This document shows, in pieces, positions 9,415 to 21,275 of a stretch of 64,000 bases of DNA. Below the pieces are notes generated by a model. It did no database searches. It was not told the DNA's origin and worked only from the letters and a program-made list of their open reading frames with translations. The translations under genes and the position numbers were made by a program. Source of the stretch: Cheiracanthium punctorium (Eukaryota; Arthropoda; Arachnida; Araneae; Cheiracanthiidae); contig JAWZYV010012252.1 of NCBI GenBank assembly GCA_038373885.1, positions 434,001 through 498,000 on the forward strand, in the 5' to 3' direction. Each line of letters begins with the position of its first letter. Position 1 is the stretch's first letter.

Positions 9415-9762
9415 TTCGGCCATATGCTGCTGCTATTGACAATGATTTCATTCTGATGGATGATAATTCCCGACCTCACCGAGCTGTACTTGTTGAGGAT
9501 TATCTTTGAGAGTCAAGATTTGGAGCTAATGGAATGGCTAGCTCAATCTTCAGACCTCCGTCCGATAGAACATGTTTGGGACTTCCTTGGCAGACAAGTG
9601 GCTGCTTCAAGTCCTCCTCCAAGATCGTTGCATGAGCTGGAACAAGGACTAATCCGTGCGTGGTCTTCGCTCCCTATTGAGGTGTCCGACAGCTTAATTA
9701 GCAGCATGGAGAATCGATGCAGCCAGTGCATTGCAGTTAGGGGTGGACACATTCCTTATTAG
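9415..9762 (+). pseudogene. Tc1 transposase, C-terminal part (broken)
   Basis: Continuation of the transposase interrupted at 1197. MDDNSRPHRAVLVEDYL carries the second catalytic Asp (family form DN-RPH). After a frameshift near 9507 the frame continues as MEWLAQSSDLRPIEHVWDFLGRQV, where the Glu of PIEHVWD is the third catalytic residue. The frame closes at 9762 (GGHIPY). A junction-spanning codon with 1197 is consistent with removal of one CTATG copy plus the LTR element. The frameshift shows the gene was already decaying, or decayed after the insertion. Confidence 0.9.
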
Positions 9763-9998
9763 AACTCATTTTTGTAATGTTTCCACCATATGTTTCCACA
9801 AAAAGCTTTGATAAACTGTTTTCTCCAAAAGTGGACTTTTCTACCAAAAGTGTTCTTTTGCTTTCACACCATGCTTGTGTTGAATTTATGTAAATTTCTA
9901 TGTCGTACTTAATAAAGAACTATTTAGTGCTTAGGTAGTCCAAATTTTTTGCTTCTATGTTCATACGTTTCAATATTACTCACAAAAAACAGTTTGTA

Positions 9999-10020
9999 CC
10001 TTAACTTTTGGAGGGCAGTG
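9999..10020 (-). repeat. Right terminal inverted repeat of the Tc1 element
   Basis: Partner of 72-93. It is followed by TA at 10021-10022, completing the TA target-site duplication. Confidence 0.9.
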
Positions 10021-10022
10021 TA

Positions 10023-10438
10023 TAATCCTTACTTTAATAATTAATCTTGTTAATATTGAATTTTAGTCAAGCGAATTATGTGAAAGATCCATTAATTTTT
10101 GACAAGCCGAAATTTCAATATTATTCCAAAGTTGTTATTAACAAATGCAAGAGGAAGACGTTTCCGATTCTGTATTTCTACTTGATTCTGAATAATCTTG
10201 GTTCCCTTTATGGCCCCTTTCATTACAAAAGCTTTGAATGAAGCAGCATACGAATGACGAGTGTCTTGTTTTCAAACTAATAAAAGTGAAGAAAAGAATT
10301 TCTCAAAGGTCCTATTAACAGAAACGTTTTAGAACGCAAATGACAAAAGCTTCCTTACCACAATAGATATTCTGATTGTGTGCACGGCTTTGATTCTTCA
10401 TATTAGTCACCGAATTTTGATGTAGCAAAAGAATCGGC
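10023..10438. other. Intergenic, nothing recognised
   Basis: AT-rich sequence outside the right Tc1 end. A 64-codon open frame at 10047-10241 resembles nothing I know. Confidence 0.5.
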
Positions 10439-10439
10439 G

Positions 10440-10655
10440 TAACCGCCCGCGGATGTGTACTGGCTAGAGAATCTCTCTGCCACACCGCGTGTCCAGGTTC
10501 GATTCCTGGTATGGATTTGAGTGTCTTCTCTTCCGTCCATTCATGGAAAGCAACGCTGCTCCACTTATTAGGTGCCTCTATAAAAGTGAACAGTACTTCC
10601 AGCTTAGTAGTGGCTTATGACGGCTACATAGAACGGCCATTAAAGAAGAAATAAA
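10440..10655 (+). repeat. tRNA-derived SINE
   Basis: A pol III B-box-like GGTTCGATTCC lies at 10496-10506, in a tRNA-like head (about 10445-10512). A tRNA-unrelated body follows, ending CGGCCATTAAAGAAGAAATAA. The tail CGGCCATT(G/A)AA also ends the SINE at 26945-27130, so both probably belong to one family. The A box is weak. Non-coding; mobilised by a LINE in trans. Confidence 0.7.
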
Positions 10656-11418
10656 TTATTATGAAACTAGAAGCAGAAAATTTTTATCATATAAAAAGAA
10701 GCATGCTTCACGAGTCAGGATTGATAGCAATTCTTTTTATAGAGAAAAATGTACACATCCTTTATTTCTGTAGTCATGCCTTGAAAGAGCAAAATGTTCA
10801 AAAATTGTCAAAGAAGAAACTACAGTAAGAAAGACTTTCAAGTCCAGTGACTAACTTTAGCAAAATCTCTCATTTCGTGTCTCTTCTCAATTTGTTATCA
10901 TCGCTGCTTTGAGATTCGTGTAAAATTTCAAGTTCCGACTCAATTCTGCAATTCCCACTTTCTGTGAAAAGAGGGAAACACGCATATAACATCGAAAAAT
11001 CTCTTTTTATTTGCAGCACACTATTATTTTATTTTATAAAACAAATTCTAAGTACAAATACGAGCGTCTCTTGAACCTACGAACAAAATAGTACAAGAAT
11101 AGACGTAAAATTTATTTTTTATTATCGTTTAATGTTACTATGAATAAACTGTTTTTTGATTTTTTTTAATAAAATATAATATTTCAAAATCTACTTTAAA
11201 AGCTAATCCCTACATGCAACACCTGACTGTTTTCAAAAACTACACGGTAATTCGGAATAATAACTCAGCAGTCTCGACGTTCGTTTTTACGAATCTCATT
11301 TTCACGATTATTTCGAAAGTAGTTATTACGGGTTTGTAACCACGAACGTCGACTGTAATAAGAAGTCATTTAATATAGATGCAAAATTAGATGTGGCAAT
11401 GAATGCAGGCGGGTGCTA
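10656..11418. other. Intergenic, nothing recognised
   Basis: AT-rich sequence with no coding or repeat structure that I can support. Confidence 0.5.
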
Positions 11419-11496
11419 CCAACACCCCCTACATATAGAAAGCCTCACAACTGAAACTTTGACGTCATCATTAGACCTTCAAGTAATTCGGATATG
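11419..11496. repeat. Left-end fragment of a foldback element
   Basis: CCAACACCCCCTACATATAGAA followed by a TTTGACGTCATCATTAG stretch is the outer arm of the family described at 28231-28657. It is cut off where a second copy begins at about 11497, so one copy seems to have inserted into or beside another. Confidence 0.6.
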
Positions 11497-11930
11497 CCAC
11501 CACCTCCTAGATGTAGAAGGCCTGAAAACAGAAACTTTTACGTCATCACTCGGTCCACTAAAATGACATCATCACACATTTTTTTTTTTCACAAAGTTAA
11601 ACTATTCAAATTTTGTGGTGAATATACTCCCGCATAAAATATTTTAATGATTTAAGATAGAAAATTTAATTTTACGACAAATCAGAAATTATAATTATTT
11701 CTAATTTTATAATATGATATAGAAATAGATCATACTAAATAATTTTTTATCAGAAAGGTTTTTCGATTTTTATATTTAACTTAAGATATTTTTTAAAATT
11801 TTAATCATTCACCAGAAATTTTAAATAGTTTTACTTTGTGAAATGAAAACTGTAATGACGTCATCTTAGAAGACCTACTTATGACATAAAAGCTTCTCTT
11901 CTCAGGCCTTCTGTATCTAGAAGGTGGTGG
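11497..11930. mobile_element. Foldback/MULE-like non-autonomous element, copy 1
   Basis: About 434 bp. The left arm (CCTCCTAGATGTAGAAGGCC, then ACGTCATCACTCGG) and right arm (GGCCTTCTGTATCTAGAAGG) are complementary. Inner arms with AAAGTTAAACTATTCAAATTTTG also pair. There are no open frames. Confidence 0.75.
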
Positions 11931-12261
11931 ATATACTCACCAGCATTTTCTCTTCTCGTTGCGGATTTTAGACCATACTTTTTAATGCAAAGAAAACTGT
12001 TTCAAAATTGTGGTGCGAAATCGTCCGATAAAATCAGAAGAATTGGCAGATCTGTATTTAGTATACTAAAATGGATTACTATCTCAGTAATACTCTTCAC
12101 TGTGAGATTTCGAGGCGTGGCTAAACTCCCCAAAAAGGTGGCAAAACAGTGGCAGAAGTTAGTTTTCCGTGTAAACCACCTAACCACTTTTGATAAACAA
12201 CTAACACTATAGTGAAAAAGTAACAAGATTTTTGTACTGAACGTTGAAGCTTTCAGTTATT

Positions 12262-12315
12262 TTAACGCATTTTCAAATGTATTTAATTATATTCCGTGCT
12301 CGTTGGCAGCTATGG
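12262..12315. repeat. Half MITE (TAGCTGCC family), right end only
   Basis: AATTATATTCCGTGCTCG followed by TTGGCAGCTATGG matches the right terminus of the MITEs at 58734-58906 and 17067-17239. No left partner is visible nearby. Confidence 0.5.
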
Positions 12316-13050
12316 ATGTGTTTTTACTACCTTCTTGGGGATTTTAGCCAAGCCCAGGCGGCTCGGAAAATCGGATCAAGACAGCAATCCAGCTTAGCAT
12401 ATACCTATCAACGGTCTCCTCAAATATTTTGTAGAAACGCTTTGGAAACACCCTTTATCGGCAGCAGCCTCAGGTATCACCGGTTAAGACCATTAAAGCT
12501 CAACGTTACACGTTTGTTAAGCCACAACTAAAAGTCCTAATCCAACACTAGCAAATCTGCAACTCTCGTTGCGGATCTGCACGTTCCTTGATTCTGAAAC
12601 CCAAAGAATTAATACTCAAGAGACGGTACTCATCACCCAAACTCTATGTTATATTCTCTAAGTTAGTTCCGGTGTGTTAAAATAGTTGTATTTATTTATT
12701 CTGATTCAGTAAATCCAATTTGCTACGAAAAGATTTTTTTGTCAAATTTTATTTTTTAAGTACGCCTACTGTCAACTTTCGTTAAATTTGATAGGACAGT
12801 ACGATTCCAGTCTAAATAAGCATTTCCGTCTCATCTGCAAGTAAAACATTTTATTTTTCTCACAGCCATTTTCTATGAAAATGAACAAAATGAGCGCAAG
12901 AATGTTTTTTCTTTTTTTTTTCTGTAACTTGATCCAAAGAAACATCTTTTAACTGTTCACACCTAACATCGCTTCCTAGTTAGTCTTTAAATGTTGCAAG
13001 GGACAACTGCGGTCAAAGAGAAAAATAAGGAACACGGAATTTGCGTAAAC
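12316..13050. other. Intergenic, nothing recognised
   Basis: No supported feature. The short phrase CTCGTTGCGGAT occurs at about 11955 and 12567, too short to assign. Confidence 0.4.
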
Positions 13051-13544
13051 CAACACCTTCTAGATAAAGAGAGCCTAACAACTCTTAGGCCACCAAGATT
13101 TGACGTCATCATTAGTCCGGTACTTAAGTTTTAATTTCACAAAATAAAACTAATAAACAATTCTAGTGAGTTTACTCATGAATAACAACGTTTGAATAGA
13201 CTGAGATAAAAATATAATTTTGCGACAAATGTCAGTTTTTAACCATGACTAATTAGATAATGTGATAAGGAAATAGATCATAATAAATAATTTTGTATGA
13301 TAAACATATTTTTATTTTAATGTTTAATATAAGATATTTTCTAATACTTGTAGCATTCACCAGAAATTTTATATAGTTTTACTTTCTTTTACTAGTTTTA
13401 CTTTCTTTTACCAGTTTTACTTTCTTTTATATAGTTTTAAGTTTTATTTACTATGAAAATAAAACTGTGATAGCACTTTCTTCTAGGGCCTCGTGATGAT
13501 GTAAAAGCTTGAGTTGTTATCCTTTCTACATGTAGGAGGTGTTG
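13051..13544. mobile_element. Foldback/MULE-like element, copy 2
   Basis: The arms CAACACCTTCTAGATAAAGAG and its approximate complement ending TAGGAGGTGTTG enclose about 490 bp. GTAAACC flanks both sides (13045 and 13546), a target duplication of at least 7 bp. A small tandem run of TTTTACTTTCTTTTA near 13375-13430 lengthens this copy. Confidence 0.75.
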
Positions 13545-13625
13545 GGTAAACCCGAAATATGTTCTTCCAATACAGTAATGTTTTGGACTTTTGCTATTGC
13601 CAAACTATAATTATTATCCTCCTGT

Positions 13626-13940
13626 TGATGGAGTACGTAAATTAGCTAAGGAAAGAACTATACAGTATCATAACTAAAACAAAATCAGGTATGATGCTCG
13701 TTTTCTCCCGGTTAAATTTACAGTTGGTGTTGAAGTAATATACCAAGAATTCCAGTACCCTAATACAAGTAAATGAAGTCCACCCTATACAGGTCCATAT
13801 AAAATAATACAACTTTCGGAAGCAAATTTTGAAACTGACAAAGATAGGCCCCATTTTAAAAGGAATTCTGAGATTGTACATTCATCTAATCTAAAATATT
13901 ATAATAAACCACAAAATTTTAAACTATACCATGAATAGAA
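13626..13940 (+). pseudogene. Gypsy-type integrase C-terminal relic
   Basis: Translation reads DGVRKLAKERTIQYHN, stop, NKIRYDARFLPVKFTVGVEVIYQ, then after another stop PYTGPYKIIQLSEANFE. The KFTVGVEV and TGPYKI motifs are the GPY/F region at the C-terminus of Ty3/gypsy integrases. At least two in-frame stops show it is dead. The foldback copy 13051-13544 lies just upstream, and the rest of the polyprotein is missing. It is unrelated in detail to the intact pol at 3458-7426. Confidence 0.6.
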
Positions 13941-14129
13941 TACCTGAGCAACTACTCACAATCTTACAGCAACATTCTATGGTCTATCCTATCATCTTTA
14001 TGCTTCTACTAAATTTGTACTATCTCCCGCTTCTACCTAGTTTTGAAAAGGTCCCACAGTTCCCAGTGTGTGCAGTGTAAGTGAAACTGCACTTTTTTCT
14101 TTGTATATAATTTTAATGTTATACAAACA

Positions 14130-14950
14130 AAACCCGTTGATGCCGACTGATATGAGGCAGGCTCAAAAGTCCGCCCTTTTCTTTTAACTAACTATTGGTT
14201 GAGTTCTTCCCCTTTTTTGAAAGTTTTGCGACAATTGCTCAGTACTCTCTTGAACAAGTGTCAACCTTTTGCTTTTTCGGGACAACGTGCGAGCCTAATT
14301 TTTGCTGCCACTCTGTGAAGAGATTAAGTTTGAGCAAACTTAAAATGCTAACAAAATTATGCCACCGTGTTGCCCCCCGTTATGCCCCGTGTTGTGGGGA
14401 TACCGCTACTGTACAACTGTGTTTTTTTTTTCAATTTTATGTTCAAGTTTCAATATTTTTTACATTACAGAATTTACCCACTTAGAATACGTATTTTTTT
14501 TCTCTTTCTATTTTTGCATTTGTATTTACCCATGTTGTGTTGTTGTTGTTGCTAATGCCCTCTGGCAATGGCGTGGCGGTGCCAGATCCTCCATATAGGC
14601 AGGCGATGGGCGGAACGGGCGGCTTCCATTTTAATGAGCCCCAGTGGGAGTAAGTCCGACTTAGTTCGGGATCCCCTAATTTTGAACCAGTTCCAGAGGA
14701 GGGACCAACCCCCTGAAATCGGCACCCCGAGAGTTATCGTTTAACAACTTAGAGGAGATTGGAGCCAAGACAAATTTTACGTGCGCCAGCTCCCATTAAC
14801 GTGCACGGTCCCACAGCAGTCGAGGCGAGAGGAAGTTGACCCTCCCAAGCACTGGCATTGCCAGATGCTGCTTCTTCACTTGCCGTGTTCTTATGGGAAT
14901 GGAGTTTAGCGCCCAGACCACTGCGGGACTGTTGTATTATTTGACCCATT
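14130..14950 (+). repeat. Repeat-like GC-richer block, possibly 3' end or LTR of the gypsy relic
   Basis: Follows the integrase relic. A purine-rich GATATGAGGCAGGCTCAAAAG at about 14148-14168 could be a polypurine tract, after which a composition change (14550-14950) looks like repeat sequence. The open frames at 14195-14598 and 14749-14949 show no recognisable domain. No second LTR is visible, so the assignment is tentative. Confidence 0.35.
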
Positions 14951-15724
14951 TTGTTACAATATTTGTTGTATTTTTAGTGCCCTCATATTTTTACCTTATT
15001 TAGAAAAGTATTCGAAAAATGGTTCCCATGTATTGTGATATTTTTTTTTTTGTGTTGTATATACGTTGTTAATCAGGACAATTTCTATTCATTCCACTAT
15101 AGTGAAATTATGTTAGTATTTTGTTCGTATTATTAATGAGTAATACGCAGCATATATTTTGTATCTTATTTACTTGATTATTGTATATTTTCTTATTTTA
15201 TTTAAATTAATAGCTCAAAAGAATAGCAGTAAAGGTCCATCTATTATAATATGTTTAAAATGTTTCTGCAAATGTTATTTGATCCTGATATGTTTTAATT
15301 CACTGCTTGGCAAATATTGCAATCTTCCATGTGAGCCTCAAGAACATTTTTGACCGACAATTTGAACTATTGTAACTTCTCACATTAGAACTTATAGTGT
15401 TATGCTAAAAAAAACTTGAACAGAAAGGTACCTTGCGCTCAAAAAATATTATATTTAAAACGCTACAGATATTGTTGTTATTTCCAGTATTGTTTTTATT
15501 AAATATTTTCTATTTTCCGATGTAACAAGCGTATTTTTTGAAATTGTATCTGCGGAGAAGACTGGCGATCTCGTTCTTAAAGTCAAAGTAAAATTTCTTT
15601 TCGGTGTTTTCATTTAAATTTAATAGAAGTAAGACATAAATGATAATAATTAAAAAAAATGAAACACAGGAAAGTCTGGGGAAAAAAACAAAAACAAACC
15701 TAGATACTTTATCTTTGGTATGAC
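14951..15724. other. Intergenic, nothing recognised
   Basis: AT-rich; no supported feature. Confidence 0.45.
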
Positions 15725-15865
15725 TCCCCCATGTGTGTAGCCCCCAGTGTTTAACTCCCAAGCTAGCTCGGTCCTCATTTCAGAGGACCCACTCAAGAAA
15801 CGAAGAGCTGGGTCAACCTTGCACAGCCCGGGAATCGAACCACGGACCTGTGGCATAATGCCTAC
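15725..15865 (-). repeat. tRNA-derived SINE, minus strand
   Basis: On the minus strand a tRNA-like head includes a B-box-like GGTTCGATTCCCGG (complement of about 15827-15840), followed by the body up to the CCCCCAGTG region near 15730. It resembles a decayed tRNA rather than a functional gene because the arms do not pair well. Confidence 0.6.
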
Positions 15866-15884
15866 CATTCAATCCATTGTTACG

Positions 15885-16200
15885 AAAGTCTGATTTTACG
15901 TTTAAGCAAAAAATCACTGTTAGGAGTTTATTATATTCCGGAGTAGTTTGGAACTCAGCAGGATGGGTAGAAATATAACCTCCCTTCATCAACATCCTGG
16001 CGGCAGAACACTTCGGAACAATATATACCACTTGTTGAAAGCAATATATTTCTTAACTATTGTCCCAAAATAATGCCTTGCCTTTCATCCAGCACCAAAA
16101 GTTTTGCTATTCTTAAGGCGAAAATTCCCGTTAAAGAATAGTGGTTAATTATATTCTGAACTAGTTGGCAACTAGGAAACAGGATTCTATAGCTGAAGAG
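15885..16200. repeat. MITE fragments (right halves of the TAGCTGCC family)
   Basis: TTATTATATTCCGGAGTAG near 15925-15945 and GTGGTTAATTATATTCTGAAC with TTGGCAAC near 16140-16172 match the right terminal arm of the ~170-bp MITEs. Left partners are not intact. Confidence 0.4.
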
Positions 16201-17058
16201 GGCGGACGGATTGTAACCAAACTCGATATATAGACTGTACATGTAAAGTGATCTAGTGATTGAAAAAACGATACATTTAACAGCAGAAATGGGTAATTCC
16301 AAATGTGCAAACAATTGCAACATTCATTTCAATAATTTTTTAAGCATTTATTAGATAATTTGGAAAATTTTTAGCTGATTTTAATATGCATAGAGCAACC
16401 TACGTACTTTTTTATCAACCCCCTTGGGAACATACTTATTTGAAGTTATTCTTACGTTTGGTACGTGTACATCGGTGACAATTTGTATAGGCTTTCCAAA
16501 AAATTATCAGTCACTGCTTTCTCCGAGCGTTACGTCGTTATAATCCACATTTTTCATGTATAAAATTACTCTAAAAAAATGGTTGTGGGTAATCTACGGG
16601 ACTAACCTCAGAAGTTGGCAGCTTTGTTATATCATGGCCAAATTTAGTCACAAAGTGGATTAATTCGCAACCCCACTGTAAGAAACACCCCCCCAACAGG
16701 TGTTACAAATCTCTTGTTATGAACAAGAATTGCGTTGCATTGCGTTGCATCGTTGCATCGATGCAACGATGAGAACGCAAAGTTAAACTCGGTTTGAAAG
16801 GGAGAAAACAAGGAGAAAATCACCCTTTGTACATAGTATTTTAGATAATGTTCGTACTCCGGTCAATTTTAATACTCGTTTTTGTATTAAAATTGTTTGT
16901 TAGTTTGGAATATCCTTTGGAAACATGTTCAATCAGCGAGACATTACAGGTACTAGAAGTAGGTCTGCATGCTGTAATGATTTTTAAGGCAGTAGTGCAA
17001 TTTTCGAACAGTTTTTAAATTATTTAAGAAAAGACGCCGAAGGATTGTGTTTTGAAAC
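16201..17058. other. Intergenic, nothing recognised
   Basis: Contains a short self-complementary ATCGTTGCATCGATGCAACGAT at about 16749-16770 and otherwise no supported feature. Confidence 0.4.
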
Positions 17059-17066
17059 GCAATTAC

Positions 17067-17239
17067 ACAGCTGCCAATAATTCCGGAATGAAATTTACCA
17101 CTTTTTGTAAACAGCATTTTGTGAGTATTTTTCAAAATAGTAACGATACCCACCAGCAATGTCATTTTTCTATATTTTAACACAAAAACTAATGTTTACA
17201 AAAAGTGGTTGTTTATATTCAAGAATTGTTGGCAGCTAT
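17067..17239. mobile_element. MITE of the TAGCTGCC family
   Basis: About 173 bp. It starts CAGCTGCCAATAATTCCGG and ends TTGGCAGCTAT, and the inner arms CCACTTTTTGTAAAC and GTTTACAAAAAGTGG pair perfectly. Flanks are GCAATTAC (17059-17066) and GCAATTAT (17240-17247), an 8-bp duplication with one mismatch. Confidence 0.85.
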
Positions 17240-17247
17240 GCAATTAT

Positions 17248-19660
17248 ATGCATTCTTATAGAAAGAAAACTCTGAAAATTGTAAAATATTCATTTAAAAG
17301 AGTCTGCAATTAAGCACAACGGGGATTTTGAATTCTATATAAAACGTACCCACCAGTATCCATTCTATAGTTTTTCAACCATTTCAGTTTTTGTAGTTAT
17401 TTATGATCATACTGATGATCAAAAATAGGAAACGATTCAGGGTATTAGTATGTAGTGGATTACTTAAAAATTATGACACACAAGATTTTTTTCGCTGCTA
17501 TATGTTATTTTCTCTTAGTCAGTAATAAATTAAACTTGTTTCAAATTTAATTCCCTACTGGCGCTTTATGAAAGCAACGATAATATCAATTTACTATGGG
17601 CGAGAAATTATGAAGGAACATTTCTATCAAGCGCATGAAAAAGTAAAATTAACATACTCCAAAAATAATTTACTTAAATAAATCACAAATAAAGAGCGGA
17701 ATTGAACTATTCACAGTATGGAAAAAAGGTGTGAAAATTTATTTATTTTTTCATCCGTTTAGGAACACTTTTCAGGATCATCATATACCATTCTCTTATT
17801 CTAAAAAAAAATAAGTACACAAACAATATTCATTTGCACAGCATAGTTCCCGTTTCCCATATTTCTTTCTTTCTTTTCAATACACGCTGTTGCTATACTC
17901 ACATTTCCAGTTTACTGTCATTAACGATATGTATGTCCGGGAAAAAAATTCTAAACAATGAGCATAAATCATAAAATTGCTTTTCTCGTCTAAAAGTAGG
18001 GCCTCGGCTTAAGTCAACAAACTGCAGCCAAGGTTACTTGGCAACGTAACGTGTACATCGTACTCGGAAAAGCGATAATATTTAAGTGAAATATTCAGAG
18101 TCAAGTATCGTTAATGTTAAATGTTTTGTCTGTTTGCATTATGGGAAGAATTTTCGAACATTTTCTTTACCTATTTCTTTGTTCTTCGATGAATAAAAGG
18201 TCTATATAAGTGCAAATAAAATGGAAATGAGCTATTATATCGTTAACAGGTATTCGATGATTAAATGTTGAAAATGTGCTACTGTACATTTAAGAGAGTA
18301 ATGTGTTTTGCAATCGTATTCAAATAAAATCTATTGAATGCAATTGTATTTTTTAACAAAACATGTTGAATTTATATATTTCCAATCATAAGTCATATTG
18401 AGTTAAAGCACGTTTTTTTGAACTGATAATTTTATAGTGTCCTTTTTTAAACTTGAATTATCAATTATTGAATTTGAGAATGACCATTTAAACAGACACG
18501 CGGTAAAAGAAAAAAAAAATAGATGAATTTAAAAAAGTTTTCTTGTCATTATTTTAAGCAAATAATTTAGTTAAATCAACAAGATTCTGTTAGAAATTTT
18601 GTTGAAGGAACGAAAATTTTTTTCCTTCATCCATATAACAGAATAATTTAGTTGAAACACGAAACATTCGTTCAATCAACAAATTGGAATTTCACAAAAA
18701 GCTTCATTATCGGGTATTAAAAATGAAAACTTGAAAAATAAAGACTTTTTCTTTTATTCATATATATAAATCCACAGCGTTAAACTTACTGACATGAAAT
18801 TTAACACAGACCTGTACAAACAATCTCAGCTCCTATAGGAATAAGGAAATTCACACATTCTCCGATTTTTAAAGACTGAACGGGTGGCCTTTCATTTTCT
18901 TTTCTTATTTTGAAATGTATGAACTATTCAGCATCCAATCTCAGTTCCATTTTTTTTTTCTGAATTTCTCTCTTTTTATTGTTCTGAGTTCTCAGTAACA
19001 TTTAAATTTTATCTGCGTGAAATTATACAGAAATAAAAACAAACTTTATAAATCAAGTGTGCTCTTTTCAGGTAAATTAAATAAATAAATATGTTTATTC
19101 CATTATTGTTTCCTTAGAATGGAACTTTTAAGATACTTTTTAAAACTGTAAAATTCGATCGTAAAAGAAGCCTTAAATGATTTACTCAGAGTCCCCCCAT
19201 CTTTATATATATTTTAATAACTCTAGTGCTTGTTACCTTTAACTTCCCTATGGTGATTCGTTGTGCAACATAGCCAGAATTTTCAGATTTCTAATAGTCT
19301 GACAATTATGCTGTACGCATTCAAAGTTATGTCAGCATCAGCTACCATGATATATGGGCATATGTAAAACAAATTTTCAGCATCTCAGACTTCAAAGCGC
19401 TGCTAATAATTAATAAATATTTTTACTGTAAACTTTTGATTTTTAAAAATAATTTGGTCAAATCATCAGTGTAAAAATATGAATTTAAACAAAAAATAAA
19501 CGTTAAAAACATATTGACAGAAATCTGCCTTTCCATACAGCAATTTTATTCGTTTAAATTATGTATTCAACATATTTGTTGAATATAAAAACTTTATTCT
19601 TTTAAAGCAATTTAACATGGACTTCTTCAAAGAATAGTTATTTTCTCTTTTTTTGTAGGG
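17248..19660. other. Intergenic, nothing recognised
   Basis: About 2.4 kb of AT-rich DNA. Around 18540-18690 there are repeated ATAATTTAGTT / AAATCAACAA phrases that may be a decayed inverted repeat. No coding frame of note. Confidence 0.4.
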
Positions 19661-19664
19661 GTTT

Positions 19665-19850
19665 TTTTGTAGGGAAATGCGCTCCTAGGAGGACTTTCTA
19701 GCAGTATTTACGCGAGAGGTTTCGGAGAATACCACGGAAAACTCCGAAAGGCTAGGTCGACAGGCGTGACCAGCGTTTGAGAACCTGGCACCTCCAGCAT
19801 TCCAGTTTCCAGAGCAGAAACTCTCAGCCACTGGTGGGGCCGAGTCCCGA
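19665..19850 (-). repeat. tRNA-derived SINE, family with GGAGTTTTCCGTGG core, minus strand
   Basis: Read on the minus strand, a tRNA-like head (CAGTGGCTGAGAGTTTCTG, then CCAGGTTCTCAAACGCTGG) is followed by the body GTCGACCTAGCC, CGGAGTTTTCCGTGG, TCCTCCTAGGAG. The same body motifs recur at 46376-46610 and on the minus strand at 63780-63910. Confidence 0.6.
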
Positions 19851-20039
19851 TGTTAGAAATTTTATGTCTAATTCTATTTTAAACAAAAGCTTTGCTACCA
19901 CTCTCTATTACATCGTTTTTAAAGTATAACGTGAAACAAAGAATTCATTGTGAAATATTGAAAAACACTGCGTATTTTATCCACTTGGTCAATGTAATGG
20001 TCCAGAGTTCTGGCCTACTGCGTTTCTGTCGACCCAACG

Positions 20040-20170
20040 ATACCACAGTTTGGAACAATTTTCTCCAGATCTAACGTCAATACGCGTTAGAACTCCTTAA
20101 AAAGTCCTCCGCACAAGGGCTTTCGCCCTTAGGCACATAACCTTCTGTTACCTTTGCCTTAACCACAAGT
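20040..20170 (+). repeat. SINE body fragment (same family as 46376-46610)
   Basis: The plus strand reads TTTTCTCCAGATCTAACG, then ATACGCGTTAGAACTCC and AAAGTCCTCC. This matches the 3' half of the SINE at 46376-46610, without a tRNA head. Confidence 0.5.
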
Positions 20171-20994
20171 CAATTAAATACTAATCTGTGAATTCCTATA
20201 TTTCATTTAGTTATTGTTTGTTTTGAATTTTGAGATTAGACGCGAGTTACATTACTAGTGATTAAGTTTTTTTGTACAGTAAAAGGAGAAATTTCATCGT
20301 CATTTCTGTTAATTTTGTTTGTTTGAAGAATCTGAAAACTTAGTACGACCGTGAAAAAAAAAAAAATGTGTTTCTGTCGTTCTGTCTTTCTGACCTTGAC
20401 GGTTTGCTTATTCGCACATCACTCGAAAATGACTAGTCGTTGGTTTAATGAATGATTGATATATCCACCTTCAAAATCTCTAACTGAAACTTCTAACTTA
20501 ATTTCTTTTTTATATTTTCAAGTAAAGAATACATGTACAAATCAGTGCTAAAATTTCAGAATATTTTCTAGTACTGTTACTTTTATCTCACACAGGTATC
20601 TATGATTAGAAAGGGTTGAAATATGAAAATGTTATCAAACTGGCTTTATGAAGTTTTTACAAAATTTCTCATGCCTACTATACTATCACGCCTGTCAACA
20701 TCTAATAATACAACTAATCACTTTTTGCAAACAGAAGTTTTTTCAAAACGAAAACCAGTTCGTACATTTAGTTTTAAGAACATGCTATATTCGAAATCTG
20801 AAATTAGTCTTTGCAAAAAGGAGCTACTTCTATTCCGTATATGTTGGAAGCTAGGAGATAGTATAAACCTTGAACAAAAACGTTGAGACCCTATATAAAT
20901 ATTTAAAAATTATCACGAAAATATACTTGTTTGTTAATTTACTACGTAACAATTAGGATTTACAGAAACGTTACGTGAATCTTACATGGGGGAG
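20171..20994. other. Intergenic, nothing recognised
   Basis: Two overlapping short frames (20623-20886) show no recognisable domain or codon bias. Confidence 0.4.
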
Positions 20995-21235
20995 GCACGG
21001 CTTCAGGGAAGTCGATTTCAATGATCTTTGGCATAGTGGTAGTATGCCATGTTAATATGCCACGTGTAAAATATTCATACGCAGTTCTCAAATATAGTCG
21101 AGAAAAATTAATATTTATTTTCGAATACCTTCACCGAAGCTTTAAATAAGGTTACGTACTAACCTCTTAGCGTAATTGGCAAGGTTGTGATCTTACATTC
21201 TGACGTTGCGAGGTCGGATCTCTGTCAACGCTTTC
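20995..21235 (+). repeat. tRNA-like SINE, left member of an inverted pair
   Basis: CGATTTCAATGATCTTTGGC and about 130 further bases are the inverted copy of 22215-22372. A tRNA-like stretch (CCTCTTAGCGTAATTGGCAAGG, then GCGAGGTCGGATCTCTG) follows at 21162-21222. An AT/TTTA-rich tail comes after it. Confidence 0.6.
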
Positions 21236-21242
21236 ATTTTTT

Positions 21243-21275
21243 TTTAAATTTTATTTATTTATTTATTTATTGTGG
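21243..21275 (+). repeat. (TTTA)n microsatellite
   Basis: Short run of ATTT units next to the SINE tail. Confidence 0.8.

Larger units (their letters stand above)
72..10020 (+). mobile_element. Tc1/mariner-type DNA transposon, split by an LTR retrotransposon
   Basis: The ends are inverted: CACTGGCCTCCAAAAGTTAAGG at 72-93 and its complement at 9999-10020 match over 22 bp with one mismatch. Both are flanked by TA (70-71 and 10021-10022), the Tc1/mariner target duplication. Inside are two halves of a transposase on the plus strand (about 570-1197 and 9415-9762), separated exactly by the LTR element at 1198-9409. A 160-bp MITE also sits at 272-431. Removing both guests would leave an element of roughly 1.5 kb, normal for Tc1. 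The transposase carries stops and a frameshift, so the copy is dead. Confidence 0.93.

Noticed and set aside
10440..10515. Possible functional tRNA gene (also 15827-15865, 27000-27030, 46376-46450)
   Set aside because: The B box is present, but acceptor and anticodon arms do not pair properly and each is followed by a SINE body; they are SINE heads.
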